Shown here: piece by piece, positions 45,601 through 53,939 of the stretch | How positions within the stretch are numbered: position 1 is the first letter of the stretch | How the letters are laid out: every line of letters starts with the position of its first letter | NCBI RefSeq assembly: GCF_025971945.1 | Contig: NZ_JAPDHW010000014.1 | Coordinates: 1-64,000, forward strand | Length of the DNA stretch: 64,000 bases | Direction of reading: 5' to 3' | From: Chryseobacterium kimseyorum | Lineage (GTDB): Bacteria; Bacteroidota; Bacteroidia; Flavobacteriales; Weeksellaceae | Made by a program: the position numbers and the translations under genes | The notes under the pieces: generated by a model | Seen by the model: the letters and a program-made list of their open reading frames with translations, nothing else | Told to the model about the DNA's origin: nothing | Databases searched by the model: none

Positions 45601-46541
45601 TTGATAACCTGGTAGCCATCATATCGGCTTATCAAAGGAGTGGTAGGCAAATTGAGGTCTACATTTTGAACTCTTTTTCCTGCACCTTTATCAAAATTGA
45701 TATAATAATAAGAAAAGTCTTCGTAAATGTTTTTGAGGTTTTCAGGACGGTCGGTACGCGTTTCACGTCTTTTAATTCCGTTACCGTTGGATGTATTATA
45801 AAGATTATACCCATTAGGTCCCTGCGCATAGAAAATAGCATAATCTGCATCGTTCCACACATTGTCTTCTTCGCCTATAACCTGAATTGAATTTTCCTGT
45901 AAAGCGCTGTATTTTACATCCTGATTAAATTCGGGAAGCATTATTCCTCCATTTCCATAAATCCTGAAATTTTTAGGATTTATATTTGAAGTATTAATGC
46001 CGTTATCTTTAAGAAACTGAGTGGTAATTTTAAAAATTCCGGACTTATCAACTTTAATTTTGTAAAAATTTCCTGACGACAGTGGGTTCACTGTGGTGCC
46101 AACTTTCTGTGCACTAAAATTAACCGGTGAATTTGAGGGTGTTATTTCAAATGATGAAAGTCTCAGAATTTTTCCTTTTACATTTTTAAATAGACCAACA
46201 TTAGCATTTGCAAATCTTTCGCCTTGTAAGTAGAAATAGTTTACCTCCGCAATATCGTAATCTGGTAGAAAGTTTTTGCTGATGTCGAATAGATCTTTGG
46301 TAGATACTGTTTCCCAGATAAGATTGGAAACTTTCACCTGGCTTTCGCCAACTTTTTGTTTGTGAAGAATAAAAACACTATTTTGGTGGTAAGAAAACCC
46401 TTCATTTTTAAAGTTGGGTAAATTCTTTTTCACATCGCCAAAGTCTTCAATTTTTGATCCATTCCATTCTATGGAGATTCGTTGAGCCCAAGTAGCTGAT
46501 ATGAAAGCAAATAGAAAGAATAGAGTCGTTTTTAGTCTCAT
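42657..46541 (-). CDS. porU: Type IX secretion system sortase PorU
   Basis: A 1294-residue surface sortase that removes the C-terminal signal of T9SS cargo and links it to the cell surface. The signal peptide (about 1-19) is followed by a large N-terminal beta region. The gingipain-like C25 peptidase domain has its catalytic His in GHGGINGW (about 784) and Cys in STITCEFTLWDEPG (about 821). A C-terminal domain (WPNPFTNKTYIHFEH) resembles T9SS sorting domains. The porU-porV-gldJ neighbourhood is conserved in Flavobacteriia. Confidence 0.95.
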   Translation of the reverse strand: MRLKTTLFFLFAFISATWAQRISIEWNGSKIEDFGDVKKNLPNFKNEGFSYHQNSVFILHKQKVGESQVKVSNLIWETVSTKDLFDISKNFLPDYDIAEVNYFYLQGERFANANVGLFKNVKGKILRLSSFEITPSNSPVNFSAQKVGTTVNPLSSGNFYKIKVDKSGIFKITTQFLKDNGINTSNINPKNFRIYGNGGIMLPEFNQDVKYSALQENSIQVIGEEDNVWNDADYAIFYAQGPNGYNLYNTSNGNGIKRRETRTDRPENLKNIYEDFSYYYINFDKGAGKRVQNVDLNLPTTPLISRYDGYQVINTDQRNLLKVGRIWVEDQPINTEKTLTFNLNSPIQGLDVIRYKTQVIGYRSQGNSMSFAINNQNPLTDTSSSTDLDFRSYKYEGTISSLSGNQINIKYNPNISINPNGSFHLDYVEVQYKEDLKFNGSQMNFRDFSLQSGTNTNYGFSISTTANMEQVWDVSDITNANRRVNKAGGTGVFSFGYNTSNPNFNNEFVAFRADAAFTPQFVEKINNQDLSALQNVDYLIIAPPEMMGQAQRLANYHQTKNNYNVQIVDPSKIYNEFGSGSRDLTAIRDFVTKLNTPLGSLKYVFILGDASYDYKNRIPNNSNIVSSYESEESNDFISSFVTDDYIVMTKAQTDPSLANNLPDVPVGRIPAANPTEAANMMDKTLAYYNSLSGQSTPFGEWRMKLDFVVDDDNDGGVPFHTVMNNTLANTFEVPTSTLLKEYNVRKLYLDAFQAQSTAGGQRYPQVNQAISNDLGNSLYLFYLGHGGINGWAQERVFTLDEIQNANNFSNVYSRFPFVSTITCEFTLWDEPGTSSAGEQLMKLKQGGAAAMITSSRAVGVGYGLDFTNLYTQDIFKLVGDDFIPVGDAHLNAKKLRPGDSNHLKVNLLGDPAMKLSRPKRLLVIDAIETPVPGLIRGLDFVKITGHINNASGTTNTTFNGRVVINIFDKRLNKTTLNNDGGLTPVLNYTEEGSAIVKASGTAVNGVFTVEFYVPKDINYAVGEGRLLGYADNKATDVFNNQAVQVGDINPNGINDNEPPKVKLYMNNTNFANGGITDQNPMLLACVTDDTGINSTGSGIGHDITVYLDGQIINTVVLNDFYASGEGNGCLSPSLADYQKGNVTYPFRNLAIGQHQLTFKVWDINNNSTTETLNFEVKDEADQHLVINRPLNWPNPFTNKTYIHFEHNCDDILDVNVQIYTITGKLVRTLSQPVVAEPFLQGFRTPRQAIEWDGKDDFGDTVAKGTYIFKIFAKSQNQEKCKGSATAVEKMVLLK

Positions 46542-46705
46542 GTTAGTTTTTGAAATTTCTAAATTACAAAATAAATGAAAATTTTAGAATTAAACCGTCA
46601 TACAATAAAATTAATTTGTTAACGTTTCAAAAAAAATCAAATCTTTACTTGATTTATTGAATAATTTATTTTTTCTTTGTACTTTGAATAATATTTATAT
46701 CGACT

Positions 46706-48307
46706 ATGAAAAAACTAAAGTTGTTTTCATTAATAGCATTAAGTTCTACACTTGCATTAACCAGCTGTGGAGGGTCTAGTACCAGCAAAGGAGGCGGTAC
46801 TAAAAAATTTGTCAGCAAGACAGGTTGGAAACCAAACGAAAAACAAGGTTGGTTTTTTGCAGGAAAGCAACAAAAGCAGAAAGGTTGGCCAGGAATGGTA
46901 TATGTTGAAGGTGGAACTTTTACCATGGGATTAGTGAAAGATGATGTTATGCACGATTGGAATAACTCTCCTCGCAGAATGCAGGTAAGCTCATTCTTTA
47001 TCGGTGAAACAGAAATTACTAACTACGAATACCGCGAATACCTTACATGGTTGAAGTATGTATTCCCTCCAAGTGACCCAAGTTTCAAGGAAATCTACAA
47101 CGGTGCATTACCTGATACTTTATTATGGGATAATAAATTATCTAGAAATGATCTTAACGAAACTTATTTCAGAGATCAGAACTATGATTATTATCCAGTA
47201 GTAGGTGTGTCTTGGACGCAAGCCAACAGATACTGCGAATGGTTGACAGACAGAGCGAACGAAAAAGCGTTAATGCAAGCAGGTATTATTGCAAAAGATT
47301 TGTACATCAACGAATCTAATAACCAAGGTGGTACTGCATTCAACATGGATAAATTCAAATCGAATGATCCTGAAATGCAAGGATACATCAACGAACAGAG
47401 ATTGGCACAGAAATCTGGTATGAAAACTACCAATCAAAGATTACTTGCTGCTAACAGATCTCCTAGCTCAGCGATGGTTACCAAATTCAGACTTCCTACA
47501 GAAGTAGAATGGGAATACGCAGCTCTTGGTATGGAGAAAAGCAGAGAGTACAATAATTATACTGAGAAGAAACCACAGATCGATAAACTTAGAGGTACTA
47601 AGGGTAAAGACAGAGGGATGATTTTAGCTAACTTCAAGCAGGGTAGAGGAGATTATTCTGGTCCTGCAGGTTGGAAAAATGACGGTGCTGCTCAGACTTC
47701 AGATGTTAGACAATTCCCTTCAAATGATATCGGTGTATATGGTATGTTCGGAAACGTTGCAGAATGGACGGCTGATGTATACAGACCAATCATTGACGAA
47801 GACTTTACAGACTTCAATTATTACAGAGGAAATATGCCTCAGGCTATCGTAAGAAACGGTGACGGAACTTACAAAATGGTAGATGAAGGTACTATTAAAT
47901 ATGATACTTTAGCTGACGGAAGATTAGTTTACAAAAACTTACCAGGTCAGTTTGAAAGAGAAACAATCGGCGATTACAGAAACTATAGAGATGGTGACAG
48001 AATGTCTTCACTAGACTATAGAAACGCAAGTGATTCTTCAGCTTCTTACAATATGTATAATGCTCCTACAACAAGATTTGTAGTAGACGGGAACGGAAGA
48101 GTAATCGTGCAGAAAGATGCTAAAGAGAGAACATCAGCGATGACGAATGATATCAGAGTGATCAAAGGTGGTTCTTGGCAAGATTCAGCTTACTGGCTAG
48201 ATCCGGGACAGAGAAGATACAAAAACCAGGCTTCTGGTTACGGTTGGATTGGTTTCCGTGTAGCTCAGGATGCAAGAGTTAGCGACAAAGCTAGAACAAG
48301 AAGATAA
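46706..48307 (+). CDS. gldJ: Gliding motility/T9SS lipoprotein GldJ
   Basis: A 533-residue lipoprotein with lipobox LTSC (Cys21). After a Gly/Ser/Lys linker comes a formylglycine-generating-enzyme-like domain: MVYVEGGTFTMG, FFIGETEITNYEYREYL, FRLPTEVEWEYAALG, VYGMFGNVAEWTAD and VIKGGSWQDSAYW, ending IGFRVAQD. GldJ is required for gliding and secretion in Flavobacterium johnsoniae. It is divergent from porU across a 164-bp gap. A strong terminator follows. Confidence 0.95.
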   Translation: MKKLKLFSLIALSSTLALTSCGGSSTSKGGGTKKFVSKTGWKPNEKQGWFFAGKQQKQKGWPGMVYVEGGTFTMGLVKDDVMHDWNNSPRRMQVSSFFIGETEITNYEYREYLTWLKYVFPPSDPSFKEIYNGALPDTLLWDNKLSRNDLNETYFRDQNYDYYPVVGVSWTQANRYCEWLTDRANEKALMQAGIIAKDLYINESNNQGGTAFNMDKFKSNDPEMQGYINEQRLAQKSGMKTTNQRLLAANRSPSSAMVTKFRLPTEVEWEYAALGMEKSREYNNYTEKKPQIDKLRGTKGKDRGMILANFKQGRGDYSGPAGWKNDGAAQTSDVRQFPSNDIGVYGMFGNVAEWTADVYRPIIDEDFTDFNYYRGNMPQAIVRNGDGTYKMVDEGTIKYDTLADGRLVYKNLPGQFERETIGDYRNYRDGDRMSSLDYRNASDSSASYNMYNAPTTRFVVDGNGRVIVQKDAKERTSAMTNDIRVIKGGSWQDSAYWLDPGQRRYKNQASGYGWIGFRVAQDARVSDKARTRR

Positions 48308-48326
48308 TATTTCAAAATACTTATAA

Positions 48327-48357
48327 AAAACCTCCCGAATTTTCGGGAGGTTTTTTT
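48327..48357 (+). terminator. Terminator after gldJ
   Basis: AAACCTCCCGAA and TTCGGGAGGTTT pair perfectly over 12 bp around a 2-nt loop and run into T. Confidence 0.9.
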
Positions 48358-48443
48358 ATTTTTGAGGAATGAAGTTCTCAAAAATATTAGTATTAAAGCT
48401 TAATGAGATTTCAAAAAACATCTAATAAAGAATATCCCCGAAA

Positions 48444-49715
48444 ATGACGGTAGAACAGTTTTATCCAATATATCTAAATGCTGAAAAGGTAACTATAGAC
48501 AGCAGAAAAATCAGTAAAAACGATATTTTTTTCGCGTTCTCCGGAGATAATTTCAATGCTGCTACCTTCGCTCATAAAGCAATTAACGACGGAGCATTAG
48601 CGGTCATCGTTGAAGATGAAAATTTTGAAAACATAGATGAGAATATTTTCTATGTTCCGTCGACTTTACAGTTTCTTCAGGATCTGTCAGTATATCACAG
48701 AGATCAGCTTGACATTCCAGTTATAGGTCTTACAGGAAGTAACGGTAAAACTACAACGAAGGAAATTATACATGCAGTTCTGTCGCAGAAATTTAATGTG
48801 CAGTACACTTACGGAAATTTAAACAATCACATCGGTGTTCCACTGACAATCTTATCAGTTAGAGCAGAGCATGAAATGGCTGTGATTGAAATGGGAGCCA
48901 ATCATCAGAAGGAGATTGAACTGCTGTGCTCTTTGGCTAAACCTAATTTTGGTTACATTACAAATTTCGGGAAAGCTCACCTTGAAGGGTTTGGGGGTTT
49001 TGAAGGAGTGATCAAGGGAAAATCTGAGTTGTATGCTTACCTTAAAGGTGAAAATCAAACTGTTATAGTCAACGAAAATGATCAGATTCAGGTTGAAAAA
49101 ACTCAGGATTATCAGCCGAAAATAACTTTTGGTAAGCGGACTTCCGATTATTTTTTCGAAATTTTTTCAATTGAACATTTTGTCGGATTGGATTATCAGG
49201 ATACAAAAGCACTGTCTCAGCTTACGGGAGATTATAATTTCACCAATCTCTGTGCAGCTGCTGCTTTGGGTCTTCACTTTGGAGTTTCAAAAGATCAGAT
49301 TAAAGAAGCTATCGAAAGTTATACGCCCACCAATATGCGCTCTCAGATCGTGAAAAAAGATGAGAAAACTCTCGTTCTTGATACGTACAATGCCAACCCA
49401 AGTTCAATGAATGCATCACTGCAGAATTTCATTACTTTCGAAGGTACAAAGACCATCGTTATAGGAGATATGCTTGAGCTCGGTGAGGAAAGTATAGCAG
49501 AGCATGTGAACATTCTGAAAACCGCCCATGATTTAGGTTTTAACGAAATTATCACCGTGGGAAAACACTTTAAGGCAGTTAATGATTCATCAAGATCTTT
49601 TGAAAATACAGCCGAGTTAATCGAATACCTCCGTTCAAACAAAATTCAGTCAGAAAATGTTTTGTTAAAGGCTTCACGTGGAATTTCTTTAGAAAAAGCG
49701 ATCGATTTTATTTAA
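48444..49715 (+). CDS. murF: UDP-N-acetylmuramoyl-tripeptide--D-alanyl-D-alanine ligase
   Basis: Adds D-Ala-D-Ala to the peptidoglycan precursor in the cytoplasm. The 423-residue Mur ligase has the substrate domain start VTIDSRKISKNDIFFAF, the ATP-binding GSNGKTTT (98-105), AVIEMGANHQKEI and DTYNANPSSM. It lies apart from the main dcw cluster, downstream of gldJ as in other flavobacteria. Its end overlaps the convergent NUDIX gene by 8 bp. Confidence 0.96.
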   Translation: MTVEQFYPIYLNAEKVTIDSRKISKNDIFFAFSGDNFNAATFAHKAINDGALAVIVEDENFENIDENIFYVPSTLQFLQDLSVYHRDQLDIPVIGLTGSNGKTTTKEIIHAVLSQKFNVQYTYGNLNNHIGVPLTILSVRAEHEMAVIEMGANHQKEIELLCSLAKPNFGYITNFGKAHLEGFGGFEGVIKGKSELYAYLKGENQTVIVNENDQIQVEKTQDYQPKITFGKRTSDYFFEIFSIEHFVGLDYQDTKALSQLTGDYNFTNLCAAAALGLHFGVSKDQIKEAIESYTPTNMRSQIVKKDEKTLVLDTYNANPSSMNASLQNFITFEGTKTIVIGDMLELGEESIAEHVNILKTAHDLGFNEIITVGKHFKAVNDSSRSFENTAELIEYLRSNKIQSENVLLKASRGISLEKAIDFI

Positions 49716-50319
49716 TCTTGGTATCCCAGAATTCTTTAATAATCAATTGAATATTTTTAAAAGTATTTGGAAATACTTCACTTTCTATCTGTGAGATATT
49801 TTTCCATGCAACTTCTGTAATACCTTCTTCCAGCTGTGGTTTTGAGGTGTCTTCCCCGTCGAAATTCATTTCAAACCAGTGCGTGTACTTCAGAACTTTA
49901 TCCCCGTTCCTTTCTGTGTATATGTGATAGGTTGTATTGATGAAATCTAAGAGTTCTACATTTTGTAAATTGGTTTCTTCTTCAATTTCTCGTACAGCAG
50001 ATTCTTCCCTTGATTCTCCTTTTTCCATTTTACCTTTGGGCAGATCCCATTTCCCCAGTCTTTTAATGAAAAGGACATCTCCATTTGGCCTGTTGACAAT
50101 ACCACCCGCTGCTTCAATGATTCTGAAAAGTTTTTTAAATTCTTCCCAAATTTCGTCGATCTGTTCTCCGTAAACATTCAGTTCCTTTACCGAAGTATTC
50201 TGAAGTAGATCAAGCGCTATCTCTAAAGTTGTGAAACTGTCATATTTCAGAGTTTTTTCTAAAGCTTCAGACTGCTTAGAGAGTAATAATTTTTTTTCGT
50301 TCACAAAAACTTTATACAT
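49708..50319 (-). CDS. NUDIX hydrolase
   Basis: A 203-residue protein with a complete Nudix box at 96-118: GKMEKGESREESAVREIEEE, with Asn where the last Gly is usual. An N-terminal helical extension (1-70) precedes the domain. Members hydrolyse nucleoside diphosphates linked to other groups; the substrate is unknown. Its start codon lies inside the promoter box of the divergent SRPBCC gene. Confidence 0.9.
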   Translation of the reverse strand: MYKVFVNEKKLLLSKQSEALEKTLKYDSFTTLEIALDLLQNTSVKELNVYGEQIDEIWEEFKKLFRIIEAAGGIVNRPNGDVLFIKRLGKWDLPKGKMEKGESREESAVREIEEETNLQNVELLDFINTTYHIYTERNGDKVLKYTHWFEMNFDGEDTSKPQLEEGITEVAWKNISQIESEVFPNTFKNIQLIIKEFWDTKIK

Positions 50320-50322
50320 TTG
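50315..50322 (+). promoter_or_regulatory. -7 promoter box of the SRPBCC gene
   Basis: TACATTTG fits TAnnTTTG and lies 27 nt before the ATG at 50350. It overlaps the start codon of the divergent NUDIX gene. Confidence 0.5.
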
Positions 50323-50336
50323 TAGGAATTTAAATA

Positions 50337-50344
50337 CAAAAATA
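50337..50344 (-). promoter_or_regulatory. -7 promoter box of the NUDIX gene
   Basis: TATTTTTG on the minus strand, 17 nt before the ATG at 50319, lying inside the leader of the divergent SRPBCC gene. Confidence 0.5.
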
Positions 50345-50349
50345 AAAAA

Positions 50350-50739
50350 ATGAATTTAGAAGGACGAAAAATTGTTGTCAATAAATCATCTAAAGAGTTA
50401 TCTGAGTTGCTAAAAACATCAGATAATTATAAAGATTTTATGCCAGACGGTCTTCAGAAGTTTGAAAGCAGAGAGGATGGGTTCAAATTCGGACTTCAGG
50501 GTATGCCGGAAATCGCTTTAAAGATTGACGAGGTGACCGAAGAAAAGGCAGTTTTGAAATCTGCAAGTTCGAGTTTAGACTTTACATTGCTGGCAACTTT
50601 AAAAGCGATGAATGAAAATCAAACTGAAGTTCAGATGCTTTTTGAAGGAAAATTCAATCCTTTCATCAAAATGATGGTTGAGAAGCCACTTCAGAATTTC
50701 ATCAATACCTTAACAGATAAGATTGAGGCTTATAAATAA
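50350..50739 (+). CDS. SRPBCC-fold protein of unknown function
   Basis: A 129-residue START/SRPBCC-like single domain. It has the usual order of a first strand with an early helix (KSSKELSELLKTSDNYKDFMPDGLQKFE), a central beta sheet and a long C-terminal helix (KMMVEKPLQNFINTLTDKIEAY). Such folds bind hydrophobic ligands. No ligand or partner is indicated. Confidence 0.78.
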   Translation: MNLEGRKIVVNKSSKELSELLKTSDNYKDFMPDGLQKFESREDGFKFGLQGMPEIALKIDEVTEEKAVLKSASSSLDFTLLATLKAMNENQTEVQMLFEGKFNPFIKMMVEKPLQNFINTLTDKIEAYK

Positions 50740-50743
50740 GATC

Positions 50744-50770
50744 AAAACCTTCAGAAATGAAGGTTTTTTT
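50744..50770 (+). terminator. Terminator after the SRPBCC gene
   Basis: AAAACCTTC and GAAGGTTTT pair perfectly around AGAAAT. The T-run overlaps the stop codon of the convergent anmK gene. Confidence 0.82.
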
Positions 50771-51815
50771 ATGCAATTACTCCAGAGCTGTGATCATTGC
50801 AGCTTCCAGTTGCCGATGAAAGTACATTGATTTCATTGTTAATTCGCAGAACTCCCATAAATGCAAAGATTAAAGCTTCTTTAAAGTCAATGATTTGTTT
50901 TTCGGGAATAATAATCTCTGAGTTTGTTTTTTCTTTAATTTTTTCGATAAGAAAAGAATTGTATGTTCCGCCACCCGTAAACAGAACTTTATTCAATTGA
51001 TATTGGTTGAAAACTTTTGAGATCTGTTCGGCAGCATGTTCTGTAAATGTCGCTAAAAAAGCCTTAGAATCTAAATTTTCAATCAGAGAAAATACATTCG
51101 TATTACACCATTCAACGCCTAAAGATTTAGGATGAGATTGACTGTAAAATTGCAGAGAATTGAGTTTGTTAAGTAATTCAGTGTCAATTGTTCCTTCTCT
51201 TGCCAGATCTCCCTTGTCGTCATAATTCTGATTAAAGTTCAGTGCCAATTTATTTAAAACAATATTGACCGGAGCAATATCAAAAGCAATTCTTCTGTCC
51301 TCCAATTTTAATGAGATATTAGAAAATCCTCCAAGGTTCAGACAGGCATCATATTCTGAAAACAAAAGTTCATCCCCAATCGGAACTAGAGGCGCTCCAT
51401 TTCCACCCATTAAGACATCCTGAGAACGGAAATCATACACGACAGGCAATCCTGTTTCAAATTTAATGGCTCTTCCATCACCAATTTGCAGCGTAAATTT
51501 TTTCTGAGGCTGATGAAATACAGTGTGGCCATGCGATGCGATGACATCAATATTCTGAAGATTGTATTTGCTGATGAAATTTTTCACAGCTTTTCCTAAA
51601 AAGAAACCATATTCAGAGTGAAGTTCAAGAAGTTCTTCGGCAGATAAATGAATAGAATTTCTGAGTTGGTTTTCCCAATGTTCAGAATAGGAAAGGGTTT
51701 CAGCCTTTATGATCTCAAATTTCCAGGTGGAATTCTGTTTTTCAAACTTTGCAAGGCAGATGTCCAAACCATCTAAGCTTGTTCCCGACATCAATCCTAT
51801 TGCCTGAAAAACCAT
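50769..51815 (-). CDS. anmK: Anhydro-N-acetylmuramic acid kinase
   Basis: Phosphorylates and opens 1,6-anhydro-MurNAc during cell-wall recycling. The 348-residue kinase has the N-terminal GLMSGTSLDGLD (7-18), the active-site region SHGHTVFHQP, LQIGDGRAIKFETG, VVYDFRSQDVLMGGNGAPLVPIGD and LFTGGGTYNSFL. It ends at the shared terminator and is followed upstream by lptC on the same strand. Confidence 0.95.
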   Translation of the reverse strand: MVFQAIGLMSGTSLDGLDICLAKFEKQNSTWKFEIIKAETLSYSEHWENQLRNSIHLSAEELLELHSEYGFFLGKAVKNFISKYNLQNIDVIASHGHTVFHQPQKKFTLQIGDGRAIKFETGLPVVYDFRSQDVLMGGNGAPLVPIGDELLFSEYDACLNLGGFSNISLKLEDRRIAFDIAPVNIVLNKLALNFNQNYDDKGDLAREGTIDTELLNKLNSLQFYSQSHPKSLGVEWCNTNVFSLIENLDSKAFLATFTEHAAEQISKVFNQYQLNKVLFTGGGTYNSFLIEKIKEKTNSEIIIPEKQIIDFKEALIFAFMGVLRINNEINVLSSATGSCNDHSSGVIA

Positions 51816-51826
51816 GATATTAAAAT

Positions 51827-52423
51827 TTATTTTTTAGACTCGGCAATTTTGGTCTTGCTGATATCAAGATCACCGGAATTGTTGTAGAAAGTATATTCTG
51901 AGAAGTCATCTTTGGCGGTCATACCATTGGCGTGAACGAGAGTGGAACCATCTTCCATCGTCGCATAAACGGTGTCCCTTGTAAAAATTCTTTTGTTTTT
52001 CTGATCCCAAAAAACGCTTTGTGTTGCAAATCGCTGTCCGTCGCTCGTTAAGATTTTCACATTACCTCTAGCTTCGTAAAACTGCTTATATTCGTAAATC
52101 TTAGCATATTTTGCAGTGATGTTGCCCGGTTTTTTAGGATTTTTCTTGTCGAAAAATTCTATCTTCATTCCTCTTCTGGCAATGGTGTAAGGACTGTCAA
52201 TCAATTGATATTGCTCGATGATTGGAGCTGTCGCACGGAGTGATACGAAACCGGAATCTCTCTGTACTATTTTTGCATTATTGATTATCTGAGAAGGGAA
52301 ATTTTTATTGTCATTCTTGTTTTGCTTGGTCAAATCTTCTTCGCAGGATGTGAATATAAAAAATATAGCACAACTAAAAAGGTATGCTATATATTTATAT
52401 GATCTGTTGATATTTAATATCAT
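51827..52423 (-). CDS. lptC: LPS export periplasmic protein LptC (lipoprotein)
   Basis: Part of the machine that moves lipopolysaccharide to the outer membrane. I choose ATG 52423 (MILNINRSYKYIAYLFSC), one nt after the upstream stop. The 198-residue product has lipobox FTSC. The LptC beta-jellyroll contains KIVQRDSGFVSLRATAPIIE, NITAKYAKIYEYKQFYEARG and RDTVYATMEDG. It is tightly coupled to the upstream outer-membrane protein gene. Confidence 0.87.
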   Translation of the reverse strand: MILNINRSYKYIAYLFSCAIFFIFTSCEEDLTKQNKNDNKNFPSQIINNAKIVQRDSGFVSLRATAPIIEQYQLIDSPYTIARRGMKIEFFDKKNPKKPGNITAKYAKIYEYKQFYEARGNVKILTSDGQRFATQSVFWDQKNKRIFTRDTVYATMEDGSTLVHANGMTAKDDFSEYTFYNNSGDLDISKTKIAESKK

Positions 52424-52424
52424 T

Positions 52425-53717
52425 TTAGTTGTAAAGAGATTTTCTGAACCACTTGTCAGCAAAGTTGAAACCTACTCTCAGATTGATAAAGTTCTGATTG
52501 ATCAGGTTGTCTTTTACCGTTCCTCTCTTTCCTAGTTCTACACCGATCTCAAGACCACTCATTCTTGTGATACTGCTGGTTTTGAATGGAAGCATTACTC
52601 CTGCAGAGATACCAAACTTGTTGATGTTATTTCCTGCAATCTGTAGATTTCCTTTTTCATAGAAAGCACCATAACGGTATACTACTCTAGAAAAATAATT
52701 TCTGAAGTTGTTAAAGTTAGGAAGGTACCAACCACCCGCAGAAACTCTGTAAGAATCCTGGAAATCAAAAGTATTCCCGAAATAACTTATAGTTTCTCCT
52801 TTTTTATAATCCAGCTGTGCAGATAAGAACCATTGATTTTCGCTTCCGTATCCTGCTCCAAAAGATGCTTGTAATGGCAGAAGGTTTTTAGAACTTGTAC
52901 TTCTAGATTCGATGGTAGTCTGTCCTGCTTTTACATCACCTTCAGTGTAGTAATAGGTGCTGTTCAGATATTCAGTAGACATATCACTGGTGTTACCAAA
53001 AGTAGCTGTCGCACCCAAAGTAAGCTTACGGTCAGTACTTGTATTCAGTTTTTGGTAACTTGTACCTAAAGTGAAATTTAAATTCTTGATTTTATTTTTC
53101 GTCTCGTAACCGTTAATCAGCTCAGCAGCTGAAGTGGTAAGTTCGTTGGTATCGTATAAATTTCCAAAATAAAGGTTGGCGCGTGCACCCACTGCAAATT
53201 CTGAATTTATTTTATAAGAAAGTGCAAGCTGTGCAGTGTTCAGGGTTCCGCTTCCTGTAAATCGGTTTCCGTAAATGGTTTCTTGATCAGTTAATTCATC
53301 TTTCCTTGTTTCTGAATTGATAATATCATAGCTCTTAGAACTGTAAGGCTGATACAAAAGTCCCATTTTTATCTTCGAAGAGATAGGAAATGCGAGTGAG
53401 ATATTAGATAAATACGTAGAATGTTTTGTAGACTTTGTATTATTGTAATCAGTTTTGAAGTAATTATTTTCGTTTGTAGCCTCAAGTTTTATACTTGTTA
53501 GTTCAAAGTTGCTGTTGTTAGCAGGGTTTCCGAAGTTGAAATTACTCGTGAAATCACTTATAAAGGCAGTCGAAATACCTCCCATTGAGGTAGTTTCAAT
53601 CGTATTATCATATTTTACATCACCAATTCCATAAGTTGCATAAGGTGAATTGCTCAAACTCTGCGCGTTAAGGAAATACCCAACCGAAATGAATGATAGT
53701 ACAAAAATTTTTTTCAT
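52425..53717 (-). CDS. Outer-membrane beta-barrel protein
   Basis: A 430-residue protein with a signal peptide (MKKIFVLSFISVGYFLNAQ). Near its N-terminus it has SNSPYATYGIGDVKYDNTIETTSMGG and then many beta strands rich in Asn, Ser and Tyr. It ends in an aromatic, positively charged C-terminus (GFNFADKWFRKSLYN). The GIGD...SMGG pattern recalls FadL/PorV-like barrels of Bacteroidota. It is one nt upstream of lptC, which may mean shared envelope biogenesis control. The exact role is unknown. Confidence 0.82.
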   Translation of the reverse strand: MKKIFVLSFISVGYFLNAQSLSNSPYATYGIGDVKYDNTIETTSMGGISTAFISDFTSNFNFGNPANNSNFELTSIKLEATNENNYFKTDYNNTKSTKHSTYLSNISLAFPISSKIKMGLLYQPYSSKSYDIINSETRKDELTDQETIYGNRFTGSGTLNTAQLALSYKINSEFAVGARANLYFGNLYDTNELTTSAAELINGYETKNKIKNLNFTLGTSYQKLNTSTDRKLTLGATATFGNTSDMSTEYLNSTYYYTEGDVKAGQTTIESRSTSSKNLLPLQASFGAGYGSENQWFLSAQLDYKKGETISYFGNTFDFQDSYRVSAGGWYLPNFNNFRNYFSRVVYRYGAFYEKGNLQIAGNNINKFGISAGVMLPFKTSSITRMSGLEIGVELGKRGTVKDNLINQNFINLRVGFNFADKWFRKSLYN

Positions 53718-53805
53718 TCTAGATTTTTAAAATAATGCGCAAATATCTTAAATATTAATGAATTGTAAAAATTTACTGAGGTTAAAGTTTGTTAAGGGGA
53801 TTTTA

Positions 53806-53939
53806 GTGTGAATTGTCATCGTGAATTCGCTTTACTATCAATTTTTTGCACACATTATAAATTCACAATTCACTTGCGAAGCTAAATTGATAACTGACCG
53901 AATTTCCTTTTCCGTAAAAATCTTTTATCTTTGAAACAT
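53806..53939. repeat. Intergenic element upstream of the delta' gene (shared with 29.3 kb)
   Basis: Shares ATTCACTTGCGAAGC (53868-53882) and TTATCTTTGAAACAT (53925-53939) and looser inverted GTGAATT/AATTCAC pieces with 29331-29464. Confidence 0.6.
53926..53933 (+). promoter_or_regulatory. -7 promoter box 4 nt before the delta' ATG
   Basis: TATCTTTG is followed by AAAC and the ATG at 53938, so the mRNA is probably leaderless or nearly so. Confidence 0.6.
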
